Shown here: in pieces, positions 20,573-31,790 of the stretch
Layout of the letters: each line of letters starts with the position of its first letter
Numbering within the stretch: position 1 is the stretch's first letter
From: Gracilaria gracilis
Taxonomy: Eukaryota > Rhodophyta > Florideophyceae > Gracilariales > Gracilariaceae
DNA: 64,000 nt
NCBI GenBank assembly: GCA_030374805.1
Contig: JARGSG010000004.1
Span: 1,674,001-1,738,000 of the forward strand
Direction of reading: 5' to 3'
Position numbers and translations under genes: made by a program
The notes under the pieces: model-generated
Database searches by the model: none
What the model was told of the DNA's origin: nothing
What the model saw: the letters and a program-made list of their open reading frames with translations, nothing else

Positions 20573-21088
20573 TCAACTACTGTCAATTCCGTCCCCGCCG
20601 TCGCCGCCTCCACCTCCAATTCCAAGACTTACAAGCAAGCCGGTGAAGGAAACCGATGCTCCATCAGAAGCAACAGCAGTTCCACTGCCAGGTCCAGCCC
20701 CTCCGATGAACGTACTTGCACCTCCAATGGAGAGAATGGAACCAATGCCAGTGCCATCTCCCCCTGCACCGCCATCACCGCCTGTGCCTGGCGTAGTATC
20801 GATAGGGGACGTCGCTTCAGGAGTAACGACTGGCGGGGCTGCCGAAGCAGGCGCCGTGTCCACTGAGGTAGAAATTGTGGTCGTAGGAGATGAGGTAGAA
20901 GCGGTTGTGGTGGCGGTTGAGGGCGTCGTGGGGGGCGCTGATGACGGCGTGGCTGGATCGAGAAGTCCCCCGAATAGAGAGCTAAAGATATCCGAGCCAA
21001 AGAACTGATGAGATACGGGCACAGCGAACACGTTAAACGACAGTATCGATACCATAGAAACGAAAATGAGATAACCACATCCTCTCAT
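20573..21088 (-). CDS. small secreted Thr/Ser/Pro-rich protein, paralogue 1
   Basis: 171 residues. I chose the ATG at 21088 (not the longer upstream frame) because it opens a clean signal peptide: MRGCGYLIFVSMVSILSFNVFA, with likely cleavage after FA. Then come a short segment with HQFFGSDIFSSLFGGLL, a mucin-like Thr/Ser/Pro/Ala tract (about residues 47-95) and a Gly-rich C-terminus with TGIG, TFIGGAGPGSG and LGIGGGGG. No enzyme motif. Predicted to be secreted or wall-associated and O-glycosylated, which is inference from composition. It shares its whole layout with the gene at 23700-24167 on the same strand, so the pair is probably a tandem duplication about 2.6 kb apart. Intact. Confidence 0.7.
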   Translation of the reverse strand: MRGCGYLIFVSMVSILSFNVFAVPVSHQFFGSDIFSSLFGGLLDPATPSSAPPTTPSTATTTASTSSPTTTISTSVDTAPASAAPPVVTPEATSPIDTTPGTGGDGGAGGDGTGIGSILSIGGASTFIGGAGPGSGTAVASDGASVSFTGLLVSLGIGGGGGDGGDGIDSS

Positions 21089-21816
21089 ATTGAGAACTGT
21101 ATCCGGAGCAAGGGCGTTTGAAATAAGGTCGATCGACGGAGCTGTTGGACTGCAGGAGGTGAGGCCAAGTTGGTCTTCAGCGCTGCAAGGAGCACTCAAG
21201 TAGTAAAGTTTTAACAGACGTTGTTCATGGAGTCTTGCAGTGTCGTAGAAATTGCGTTGCAGTATCACCACTAGTGCGCATCAGCTGGTGCCTACTATCT
21301 ACTTTGTTCCACCTATATTCGGGAGGATTTGAAGTTTTAATAAATATAGATTACGGGAAAGTGTGCGAGCTAGGAAGGACTGAATGCCGAGGCCCCGGGC
21401 ATGAAGCCCCGATTCGTACATTTTACAGGCGTATAAAATTTATACGCCCTCCGGGCCGATGTATTCGTCTAGAAGGACGTAACAAGCCTCACATGCTCGG
21501 AGGAATATACCTTCCTAATATCTAGATACACACTCCTTTGATCAACCAACCTTTCGCACCTCTTTGACGTTAGGTCCTCTTCCTCAAGAAACGCTCTCTA
21601 GGATACTCCGGCATGTTTTGAACATAACTTTACAAAGGTTACCTGCCGAACCGCAAAAGCACTCGTCAACCCCGTTTAACAATTTCTTTGCGAAATACGC
21701 GAAAGTGCAGTGATTTATGAGCTTTTGGGCGAGAGCAGAACCGTTTCATAACAGCCAAGTCTGACCACCAAAAAAACGTCACGTAAGATGGTCACCACAT
21801 AGGAGCTGTAAGTTAA
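21089..21816 (+). other. upstream region of the secreted-protein gene; nothing else seen
   Basis: Presumed promoter side of the minus-strand gene at 20573-21088. A TATATTTAT-like run lies near 21340-21350 on the minus strand, too far for confidence. No other gene. Confidence 0.35.
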
Positions 21817-22096
21817 AACACGTAAGCTGTCAATATAATTGGGTAAAACACTGTATGACACTATAGCAATTGGCTTCTAGTTTGCCAAGTGTCAATTTTG
21901 CTTATGTCTACCCTTGTAGTAGGATACACATAAGAAAGTGTGGATTACAACGTTTTATTGAAACACTCAGCCCCACGTGTACAAGTTGTTCTACAACTAC
22001 ATCATGAAGCATTCTGTTTGAGGTTTTTCCTCAACATCTGGTTGGCTCTTCTTATGTCTAGCTCAGTAGACATAAGAATTTCCCGTCTCAAAAGGG
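21817..22096. mobile_element. older piggyBac-type MITE, relative of 15638-15990
   Basis: Right end CCGTCTCAAAAGGG followed by TTAA (22097-22100) matches the other copy; the left end is eroded, with a TTAA at 21813-21816. Both copies share two internal palindromes in the same order: here 21901-21934 and 22051-22076 (CTTATGTCTAGCTCAGTAGA...). This copy is clearly older than the one in the A2 LTR. Confidence 0.6.
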
Positions 22097-22100
22097 TTAA

Positions 22101-23125
22101 CTACGTTTTCTAATTTGCTGCAATAGCTTGTGCCAAGTGTTTGTATAAGTGCAACCAATAAATATTGGCTTTCTTACAGTCGAAGTTATTAGAGCGTTCT
22201 AAAGTTTTGGAAGAGATGTTTTTCGTGGTTATGAACAACAATTGTACAGGTAAGTTTGTCACCGTATTTGAAGTTGTGCATTTAATTGTACACAGGCGCT
22301 AATCGCAATGAAAACAGAACAGTTTATTTTGATAAGATGTTTCACTGAATGTATTTTTCTGAAGAATTATTGACTTCTTACGCCAGGCTATATACAACGA
22401 TCTTTACGGACTTTAGTTCTGGTAAAAGTAGGAGGCACATTGCGGTAACTGCCATATGCTCTGCTACACCGTAAGGTAAACACCTTGCGCGTTCAGAGTA
22501 TCTCATGAGGGCATATCTGCTCCTAGAAGGGTGGGTGTGAAGGGCGACAACATAACCTGATGCGAACGCGGGGAAGACGGACGTAGATCACGAGTAGAAC
22601 GCTTCGCCAGCTTCAGTATATCAATAAATCTTCTTCTGCGTTCCTGGAAATTACATTGCTTCTTTTACAATTCCCCGCATTCTCCAGCTCCCTGTCTTTT
22701 TTTTGAAAGGAGGGCTAACTGTTCATTAGGTTTAACAGTAGCGAAATATTTGTCAAAGAAAGAGTATGTTCTCAAGGACAAAGCAATTGCGCCCTTGGCG
22801 AGCCACAAATAGGTTCTTTACACACTACTGCATCGACATATGTTGAAAACTCAATCCGCTTCAGTTCATATTCTGAGAATGAAAGGTGAGGTCTAGTATG
22901 TACCTTTCAGATGAGAAAGAGATCACCTGAATTGAGCTGTTGTCGAACTTATTAAGCTCTTAATAGCAGGCCAATTGTGTGCCTCGAATGGTCTTCTGCA
23001 AACCTTGCTTCGGTAGAGAAAGAGCATCAATTGATGCAGCAGTAAGGGCTGCTGCAGGAGCCTCCCTCTTCATACTGTTTCCCCTGGTTGAGAGGAATCG
23101 TTCAGCCATGCTTGGACACGATTAT
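22101..23125 (+). other. no gene or repeat recognised
   Basis: AT-leaning spacer between the two secreted-protein genes. I see no open frame with protein-like composition and no terminal repeats. Confidence 0.4.
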
Positions 23126-23128
23126 TAA

Positions 23129-23341
23129 GGCCCTTTCTACATATGGACATGGATAAAAATCTAAATTGTCCATTGTCCACGATTTTAGGGTCGCTCAGAA
23201 GCGACCCCATGGAAGAGACAATGCAGAATCGTTCTATCAGATTTGTTTTTAAATTTTTGCTTTGTAAATATATATTAATTTTAAATTTTTGTCGGGTACA
23301 GTGCCAAAAACGCATGTCCATGTCTACATGTAGAAAGGGCC
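23129..23341. mobile_element. PIF/Harbinger (Tourist-like) MITE
   Basis: 213 bp with inverted ends GGCCCTTTCTACATATGGAC / reverse complement GGCCCTTTCTACATGTAGAC, about 28 bp with few mismatches. It is flanked by the trinucleotide TAA on both sides (23126-23128 and 23342-23344), as PIF/Harbinger elements create. A central hairpin GGGTCGCTCAGAAGCGACCC sits at about 23189-23208. No coding capacity. Confidence 0.8.
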
Positions 23342-23699
23342 TAAGAGTGCAGTGGCAGGTCGAAGGCGAGTATGATTGGTCGATGTCACATATGTAATAC
23401 CTTCAATCTTGTTCAGTACTAATATTTTGTCCTCCAACAGTACTTGAGATCAGCTATCGACAGTGGCTTTGAGCAGTAGTTCTCAGTGCTCTCAGTTTTC
23501 ATCTCCTCTTCAATGTCGTGGCCATCATAAGTTATCTCATAAACAAATCCTTTCGGTTGAAGTTCGCCTTTACTTCAATAGGACAAAACGCTAACGCTTT
23601 TCCCTTCTACAAACCGATACATTTTTTAACGGTATGCAAAAACAGGTTGCTATTTCAATCATGGCTTTCCACAGCATTTATCACCGCAATACAGCCGAT

Positions 23700-24167
23700 T
23701 TAACGACCGACACCACCTATACCGATACCGAGCAAGGCACCAGTTGCGGTAGAAGTGCTATCCATTCCACCGCCGAAGAAGCCACTGCCGGGGGAAAGAC
23801 CGCCAATGAAGGTAACATTATCACCAAGAGTGAAGAGACCTCCAATCCCGGTACCTGCGCCACCAGTACTCGAACCAGGGGCTGCAGTCGTGGGCGGAGC
23901 TGTAGTCGTAGTCGTGGTGATCGGAGCTGTAGTCGTAGTGATGAGCGGGACTGTAGTCGTGGTGACCACGGGCGGAGCTGCAGTCGTGGTCGGGGGTGCA
24001 GTCGTGGCCGGGAAGAGTCCAGGGGGAAGAGTTATGCCGAGTGCCGGGAAGAGGCCACCGAGACCCGGCTGACGGGTAGCTTGGTTAGTGAGATCCAGTT
24101 GCGGGTTCACCGGGGCAGCCGATACAACGAGGAGGAATGCGGAGAGGAAGACGATGCAGAGCTTCAT
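23700..24167 (-). CDS. small secreted Thr/Pro-rich protein, paralogue 2
   Basis: 155 residues. The ATG at 24167 gives a textbook signal peptide, MKLCIVFLSAFLLVVSAAP, cleaved probably after SAA. Next is a short LGGLFPALGITLPPGLFP segment, then a mucin-like tract of Thr with Pro and Ala (about residues 55-97), and a Gly-rich C-terminus GGAGTGIGGLFTLGDNVTFIGGLSPGSGFFGG ... LGIGIGG. The C-terminus matches paralogue 1 in TGIG, TFIGG, GPGSG/SPGSG and LGIGG. No cysteines follow the signal peptide. A cell-surface or extracellular-matrix role is inferred. Intact, with a TATA box upstream. Confidence 0.75.
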   Translation of the reverse strand: MKLCIVFLSAFLLVVSAAPVNPQLDLTNQATRQPGLGGLFPALGITLPPGLFPATTAPPTTTAAPPVVTTTTVPLITTTTAPITTTTTTAPPTTAAPGSSTGGAGTGIGGLFTLGDNVTFIGGLSPGSGFFGGGMDSTSTATGALLGIGIGGVGR

Positions 24168-24280
24168 GATGAGGACAGGCAGTGCAGACCGAGGAAAAAT
24201 TTTCAACTGGCTTCGGAAGATTGGCGAGTGATTTGTGAAAGAATAACACACACTGTGCGATAGGCAGCGCTGGTGGAAGG

Positions 24281-24288
24281 GTTTTATA
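24281..24288 (-). promoter_or_regulatory. TATA box of secreted-protein gene 2
   Basis: Minus strand CTATAAAA, about 115 bp upstream of the ATG at 24167. Position and sequence fit a core promoter; no other element was recognised. Confidence 0.5.
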
Positions 24289-26199
24289 GTGTGTTGGTGC
24301 GTTCGTTTCTGTTGATTTCTAAGTTGCGCTGTTGGCTTGATCTGTGTTGAAGGCGGGAGAGAAATTCGAGTGATCGGGTTGTGGTGGATTCGTTGATGAC
24401 GGAAGAATTTGGGGATATTTCGCAACGGAGCATGAGTGGTCGTTCGCTTATTGGGCAATCACAGAGAAAAGGATGGGTTTCGACGCTGTTGGGGCCACTG
24501 GGAGGGCGGCGCGGGCGCTGTTTGAAAGAACGGAGCAAGCTTTTTTGCACAAGCGGGCCTGCGTGCGCTGACGGCGCGCGCGATGATTAAAACGGCCTTG
24601 GATTTAAGGATTATATATCTATAGGAGGAATACTCGTGTTGGTGTTGCGTGTGCTTGAGGAGTGGCGGGTGGGAGAAGAAAGTGTTTGTGATGTTCATGA
24701 TGAAGACGATTGAGAAGTGGAGGTGGTTGGTGGGTAACTTTCGAATTTGTGGCGATAACGATCAGGTGTAGGTTAGAATATGGTTCGCAAGAGGTTCAAA
24801 TGCATTGAGGAGTTGTTCGTCAAGGAGGGGAGGCGGTTTAGCGGCATGGAAGGACGATATGTCATGACATGATTGGTGGTCATAAAGAAGAGGACATTTT
24901 GTTTTCGCACCTTCGGTTAGGGAATGTACCAGAGGGTTCGGCCCCTCAGCTTGGTGCAACGGTACGTAGAATTATTTATGTACGAGCCAACGCCTATCGG
25001 TAAGAGCTTGTGACAGAGTTAAGCGGAATAAATGTGTGCGTGTGTATGCGTGCATGGCATGAGTTTGCCGTCAGAAGACTTGGGAGGCGAAAGGGGTATC
25101 TAATCACTGACGGAGGGCATAACGTAAGCAGGTTGGTGTGCGTCGGCGCGCCTTTTTGTAACATGCAAGCGTTACGGAGCACTCTTACATGTACGTACAA
25201 ACAACGGCGCCAGCAGCGCCACCCAAGCTGTGCAGCGGGATGACGTGTACAAGACATAATAGCGCGCATTATGGCGCCGAAAGTTTGAAGGTTTGAATTT
25301 GAAAATAATGGGTTGGCGTGCATGCGCGCTGTACCAATCGCACACGTACACGGTGGTGCACACGTACACGGTAGTGATTGGTTGAGCACGAAGGTGCGCA
25401 CACGGTGTAAGAGCAAGGTTTGCTCTACACCAAATGATTGGTTGCCGGCAAGAAGGCGCAGGCGCACCGGGAATGTTTGTGTGGTCACAGTGCGAGCGCC
25501 CTGGCGAGTGTAGCGAGCGCGGCAGAAGTGAGGGGATGACAGGAATGCTCGCGCTGTTACGAGCGAGGTAGAACTGAGGGGAAGACAGGAATGCTCTCTG
25601 CCCTCCGTCCGCGGGATGACGCCGCCGGCCGAGTGCAGTGCAATTTATTCGTTTCTGCGCAGTCTACGGAGCACGGCACACACGTGCCACGCATACGTGG
25701 CCACATGTGGCGCTTCTGCCTTGCACGAGGCGCTCCGGTATTAACACCGTCCCTCAAGGCGAAACGACTCATTATCTTACACACAAGTGGAGATCCTTTA
25801 CTACAGATCCATCCAAAACCAACAACTAAATTTGTTCATCATAAAGTATAGGCGTCTTTTCCAAACAGACTAGACTCTTCAGCCATAAAAAGCGTGGTGG
25901 TGTAAATAATCTTATCTTGTTTAACACACTCTGTACCTCAATAAAGATGTAACGAACAATAAAATAAAACGTTTGCACTAAAAAGCTCAAAAACCCAAGC
26001 AACATCCAAAACCTTGTAGAAAAAATTTATGCGCCTTTTTGGGAAAAACGAAAAAAATAACAAACCAAAATATCATCAAACAAAACAAAAAAAGAAACTC
26101 ACTTAAAACATCACACCTGTAGTAAATATACAAAATAGGAAGGAAAGCAAGCAAGAAAAGTAGCTAGAGAAAACAAATGAAAACGTGAGCGTAGTTAGT
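24289..26199 (+). other. no convincing gene; short tandem and direct repeats
   Basis: Contains a perfect-but-one 18-bp tandem pair (CACACGTACACGGTGGTG, 25341-25376) and a direct repeat ending GACAGGAATGCTC (25513-25550 and 25563-25596). The longest open frame (minus 24994-25488) is Cys/Arg/His-rich with no family resemblance, and I do not call it. 25860-26180 is strongly AT-rich and may hold the 3' end of the copia element. Confidence 0.45.
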
Positions 26200-29100
26200 T
26201 GCTTTTACAGATCTTTATTAAAAAGATTAAAGGTTCATGAGACTGAACATCTTCCGCACGTCTGCAAGAGGAGCAAATTTCGTCAATATTTCAGCCATTT
26301 GTCGACTCCAGAAAATATGTTCAAGGTCGACAACTTTGTTATGATAGGGATCTCGCACATGATGCATCCTCATGTCAATATGCTTATTACGACCTCAGAT
26401 TTGCGGGTTTTTCGTGAAAGAAAAAGCAGCCGAGCTGTTTTCCAGAATCTTGGTGGGTTCGAACCAAAACTTTTCGCTCCAAGGCTGTTGATGGGAAAAT
26501 TCCCAAACTAATTTGCGCATCTATATGAGTTCTTTAGCACAAGTAGACAAAGCTACGTACTCTGCTTTTGTCGATGGAAGAGCGGTGAATGTTTAACGCT
26601 TAGATTTCCACATAATCGGTGCGGAGTTGACGACGATAACAAATCCAGTCGTAGACCTACGAGTTTGTATGCATCCCTTCCAATCGGCTTCAGCGTACGC
26701 ACGAATTGAGGTCGGTGGTATACTCTTATTCGCAGGAAAGTGAAGTCCATAGTGCCTTTTTCCTGCCAAATACCTGAAGATCCTTTTCAACATTGCCATA
26801 TGACGGTCACAAGGGTTATGCAGATGTTTTGAAAGTGCTGATATCGGGAAGGAGAGATCCGGACGCGTAGAAATCGAGATGTATAATAGTTAACCAATTC
26901 CAGAACGATAGTTTGCATGGTCAAATGGTAAGAGTGCTTTCTCGTTTTCCCTTGTAGGCAAAAGGTCAGCATTTGATGGCAGTGGAGTACCAACCGCGTT
27001 GGCTTCTTGCATGCCAAGCTTCTTCAGTAGCAACGAAGCATAGCCGTATTGGTTGACCTTGATGCCAAGAGGGGAACGTTGGATGCTCCAGCCGATAAAC
27101 GACTTCAGTTCTCCGTAGGGTTTTACGTCGAATGTTGCGGCCAGCCGTTCTTTGAAGTATGTTAGAAGATCCACGCTGTTGGAGGCAAAGGCGCAGTCGT
27201 CCACGATGACGGCCACGAGGACGAATTGGTCCTCTTCGCGGAACATGAAAACTCTAGAGTCGAGAGCAGAGGTCACGAATTTGCATTATAGTAAGGTGTC
27301 TGAGAACAGCGAGCCCCATATTACACCGGCTTGTACTGCTCCGTAAAGGGAGTTGAAGAGTTTGCAGACATACCCAGGTCTGGTTTGAAGACCGGAGGAG
27401 TCCGTCGGTTGTTCCATGATAATTGGCACATCAAGTTTGCCGTAGAGATACGCATTTGATATTTCGGCTCCTTCCAGTATTAAGTTCTCTGCCGCAGAGA
27501 CAGCGAGCAGAATTCGCAAAGCTTCGTGACATGCGACAGGGGCGTAGGTGTGGAGCGGGTCGAAGTCTATGAAAAGCTTCTGTTTATCACCCCGTAGACA
27601 GCAGCGTGCCTTCTTTAGGAACTTCTTCCCAACTCCATCCAACATCTTTTCCTTGAAGACCCAAGTGTAAGGAACCGGTTTCATGTCGGCCTCCCGAGGA
27701 ATGAGTTCCCAGGTATTTCGCTTGATGAGTGCGTTCATCTCACGATCAATGGCCTCGCACCATCCCGGGTCCTTGCAGGCTTCCTTGAAGGAGTGAGGGA
27801 CTGACGGATCATCCAAAGTCTTTTTTGACACCCATACCCGTGGGAAGTTCTGGCTTATAGTAGTCAAAGCCTTTACCAGATGTTCTTCCAAGTCCAATGA
27901 GTCCGTGCCAGATTGTGCAGTGGGTTCCGTCTCTCCTGTTTCCTGTTGCCTCGTGATTCCTTCTAGGAGGCTGGTGAGGTTTGGTAAAGGAGAGGAGTTG
28001 ATCGGCTTAAAGTCCAAGTTCTGGCACGTCACGACAGAGTTGTTCTCCGGTACATGTACTCGGAAAAGAGTGTTATCGCTCTGCATACCAACGAAGTGAG
28101 AAAATACGGACTGTGGAAGGAACTTCTTGTTTGGAACGATTTTGGAGCGGTAAACAAATGTGTAACCAGGCTGACCAAAAGAAGGAATGTGTGTGAATTC
28201 AATGTTCGTTGTTGGGTCCCATTCCAGGATAGAAATCGGTCCCTGTATCCTTGAGGATGGGGCTCGGTTCCTTAACCAGTTCGAGTGATTCATGGCTTCA
28301 GATCAGAAGGCGATCGGAAGTTTGCCAGCAAAAAGTAGAACGCGAGTCCTAGTCCAATGTTCTTGGGTGAGCCTTTCCGCAGCTCCATTAGACTCCGATG
28401 CATAGGCTGGAGAGTAGTTCAAAGAGATGCCAGGATCGAAGCAGAACTTGTCCAACTCGTTGCTCTTATGTTCCCTGGTTCCGTCCAGGCGAACATTCTT
28501 CAAGCTAACCGAGTGGTTTAGTTCCAGCTCCGAATGGCGTTTGTACCATTCCAGATGTTTCAAGATGCCTGATCCGGTTTTGTCTTTGAGAAAAAATACA
28601 TCGGACTTCGAGGTATAGTCGTCCAGTATTGCTAGGGCATAGATTGCCCTTGAGAGAGAGGGCGAGATCTGTCCAGACACGTCCATGTGGATGAGATCCA
28701 ACGGCTGTGATGTGGAAACAGATCGAGGGCGAGCCACAAGTGGGTTCGTTTCATTTTCCCAGTGAGGCAGGGGACGCACGTTAATGAATCCAGGATGGAG
28801 CGTTGGAAGTAGGGGACGGACTCAAAGGATTTGGCGAGATTCTGATACCTGCTTGGGTGCAAATGACCAGTTCGCCCATACCATTCCATAGCCTGTTCTT
28901 GTTTGTTATTACTGGCGTTGGCCACCATGACCTGTTTGTTGCCCTCCCGGAGGTTCATGATGTATAAATCGTGGTGGATTTGTGTTTCCCAAATGATATG
29001 TCAGTTTCGTTTGGGATCCATGATAAAACATCCGTTGAAGGGGCGGATGGTGGAGGTGAAAACCACCATGAAGTCCACACTTAGTACTCATACTGAGAGA

Positions 29101-30389
29101 ATGTTCGATTGAAACGCAGGAGCGTGACAGGCTTCAACGACGGTTCCACTGTTGAGGGGGATCCATACGTTACCTTTCCCGACAAGACGAGCTGTGCCAG
29201 AAGCAGCCTGCACAGTTTCAATGTCACTGCGCTCGTATCGGATGAATGATTTACGCGAATGGAAGAAATGATGTGTGGCCCCGGAGTCGACGTAGGCAGA
29301 TTCCACCCTGGTTTAAGATAAGAGTGCGACACTACTCTTATACTTTGCCATGTTACAGTTGAACGGAGGTGAGGGAGGAAGATCTTCATTTCTTTGCACC
29401 ACATAAGATCTGGGGTAAGAGTTTCGGTTTCCATCATCATCCCCCTTTGGTGAAAAGCGAGACTTCCAGTTAGACTGCCGCTGTCTACTTCGGTTTCCAT
29501 CTTGATCGCGTTGCGACCGACGAGAGCTACCGTTTGAGCGGGTCTGTCGACCGTCAAAACGGGAATTGTCACGTTGATTGTTGTCCGACTGGTCGCGTTT
29601 GCGTTTGTAGCAATCTCTCGCATAATTTCCACGACGTCCGCAATAACAGCAGTTGTCATCGTTGCGGCCTTTCACCATTGATGACTTATTATTATTACGA
29701 TGGCGTCGTCGGCGTTCACCTTTGTTTGCCATGTTTGCTTTCGGTTATGTCGATGTTGGTGTTGTACTCGACTGGGTTTGCTGAAGGTTGTTCGGATTTT
29801 TGCGCCGAGTGACTTCTGCTTCGACTGCGTTGAAGATAGAATCGAATCCAATGTCAGTAAGGTTTGACATCATGGCCAGTGGGGCGAAGGAATTGGAAAG
29901 GCTTCGGATGAGCTTTGAAACGTTCTCCTTATCCGCAAGTTCCTCGTCGTACGTGGCCAGTTCTCCAACCATTTCCAAGAACTTCGAGACATGTTTGTTC
30001 CAGTCATCGTTGTCTTTGTACATCAGGGTTCCCAACTTGTGACGAATGTTTTGGACGGCTTGCGTGTTCGAAGAGGTATATACACGCTTAAGTTCGTCCC
30101 ATAACTCTTCGGCAGACGTCTCGTCATCGTCCACAAATGTTCGGACGAGTGCGAGAGGGGAGTCACCAAGGCACAATGTGATAGTGCTCTTGGCTCTGAC
30201 CGACTTCTCAAACCAGGATCTGTGTGTCCGGTTGTTCACGTTGAATCCCTCGGGGTGGGGATTCAAACCAGTCAGGAATGCGTCTTCGCGACGAAGATAC
30301 GCGAGTAGACGGCGGCGCCACAAGATGTAGTCAGTTGATCCCTTGAGCTCTGGAAGCTTTCCAAGGATGCCTTCTTGAGAATCTGACAT
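26200..30389 (-). mobile_element. Ty1/copia retroelement, internal region
   Basis: Minus-oriented, domains in copia order. Gag starts at 30389 (MSDSQEGILGKLPEL) with a CCHC knuckle CCYCGRRGNYARDC (about 29650). Protease AYVDSGATHHFF lies near 29290. The pre-integrase/integrase region (28303-28958) has GHLHPSRYQNLAK and CVPCLTGK, then LDLIHMDVSG. RT (about 26890-28293) has WELIPREADMKPVPYTWVFKEK and the VDD box VIVDDCAF. RNase H (26210-26800) has RYLAGKRHYGL, ADWKG, RRSTTGF and NKHIDMRMHHVRD. Integrase before RT identifies Ty1/copia. LTRs were not resolved. Broken in several places, so old. Confidence 0.85.
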
Positions 30390-30416
30390 CGTAAACGTAC
30401 GGGAAAAGTACAATCG

Positions 30417-30486
30417 ACCTGCTTAGGCGGGAAAGGGTTCCGCAAGAAAAAAATGCAACCTACTTGAGCGGGAAAGGGATCCGCAA
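30417..30486. repeat. two-copy 29-bp repeat in the copia leader
   Basis: ACCTGCTTAGGCGGGAAAGG at 30417 and ACCTACTTGAGCGGGAAAGG at 30458, each running on to CCGCAA, 29 bp with a few differences, 41 bp apart. It lies just upstream of the gag start. No function assigned. Confidence 0.5.
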
Positions 30487-31138
30487 TCTTCTTCTTCGTT
30501 ACAAACTTCTTCTTCTTCTTCTGGTGTAAAAGTTAAGGTGACCCTAGCCCAACCCAGGGAGCTAGGCGATCGATGTAAGGCGGGTCCCCGCAATGAAGGA
30601 GCTAACCCCGCACCACAACGATCCGACCTTTGGAGGATATTCCCACGACTGCGTAGCGGTAGGTACTTTACTCCTGACAATAATCAGTATTTGCTGCGAT
30701 ATTGAGCCACGCGCGGAGGCAGAACGACATTCAACGCTCAGCGACAAATGCGGATGTTGAAGAGGTTAAGGAGTTTCAGATAAACAAGAATCCTGTTCCT
30801 CACGTTAGGATGACTTTGAAAACAAGAAAGGTGAACCAAGAGTAGAAAGAAGCGTGTCCAGAAACGTGAAAGCTCAGAAGCGGTGTGTGTGTGAAACGCC
30901 TCTTGAAAAGTCCAGGCCACAGCGATTGCGATTGCGAAAGAAGAGAAAAAGGTTGCGCAAGAAAGAAAAAAACCACGAGGACCGAAAAAGTTTTGAATTG
31001 TATTGAGCGGTTCTCATATGGAGTAGGTTGTATGAGGGCTGCATGAGTGAGAAAAGACTCCTTACAAGAGATGAATGTAACGACACCTCGAAAGCATGAC
31101 GCGAGTAAAGACGTTTGGGCAATGAGAGTAGGTCTGAG
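30487..31138 (+). other. unassigned; may include the copia 5' LTR
   Basis: Lies upstream of the copia gag (minus orientation), so an LTR is expected here, but I find no second copy on the left of the element and no clear TG...CA frame. No gene. Confidence 0.3.
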
Positions 31139-31744
31139 TGTCATCCAGTTGCAGGAGCCCAGTCGGGGTGTAGCGCATTAAGTTCGGGACGAATTTGGTG
31201 AAGTGACCGAAAATGTCGGAAATCAATGATGTGATGCCGCAACGCCTCGGCGGACACGAACGAGACAGAGGAAAGTGCGCGCTTATGTGTATAGTAAAGA
31301 GAGAACTTCACGAGCATAAAGTAACCCATAACCGACCAATATAGTTCATGAGTATTCATAGTCTGTATAGAAATCACCAGTACAGAGAGAAAATAAAGTA
31401 AATTCTCCTTATATTGTCCGAGTCCAATCGTCTTTCTGAGCCACTTCAGAGTCAATAGACCTGGGAGCCCGTCACTAACACAATTGTCAACGGTAGATTG
31501 CGCGCGCGAGGCCTTAGCCACAACATACCTTCGGGCAGGCGAGCCTTGGCATTCGCACGCGCAACCTCCTGAAATTGAAAGAGTGAATAGTTGAGCGTGC
31601 GCGCGTTAGAAGCGCCGCAGTACTCGTGTCCCACGTGTCCAGTCCACAGTAGTGGTCAAAGTATGTAATCAAATACTGCCCCTGCCGACAAGTCGGAAAA
31701 ATAACCAAGTGCCAGAACATGCCCCAAGAGGGCGTTGCACTTCA
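31139..31744 (-). repeat. probable 3' LTR of element C
   Basis: The right edge is set by the adjacent polypurine tract: minus strand ...GGGGGATA then TGAAGTGCAACGCCCTC, which parallels the element B LTR start TGTAGTGCAGCACCCTC. The left edge is a guess from a TGTC at 31139. No partner LTR remains to check it. Confidence 0.5.
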
Positions 31745-31790
31745 TATCCCCCTCCTTAGCCGAGGGTGCGACGTTTTTGCAAACGCCGCC

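Noticed and set aside
24994-25488. A 164-residue minus-strand ORF
   Set aside because: Arg/Cys/His-rich with simple repeats (CTCAPPCTCAIG) coming from the 18-bp tandem repeat. No start context or family support.
26440-26470. GGTTCGAACC resembling a tRNA T-arm
   Set aside because: It lies in the copia RNase H region, and no cloverleaf can be drawn around it.
30487-31138. A copia 5' LTR
   Set aside because: I could not find a matching copy on the left side of the element or a TG...CA frame, so I left the stretch unassigned.
31141-31521. A 126-residue minus-strand ORF next to element C
   Set aside because: It lies inside the probable C LTR, and no domain is visible.
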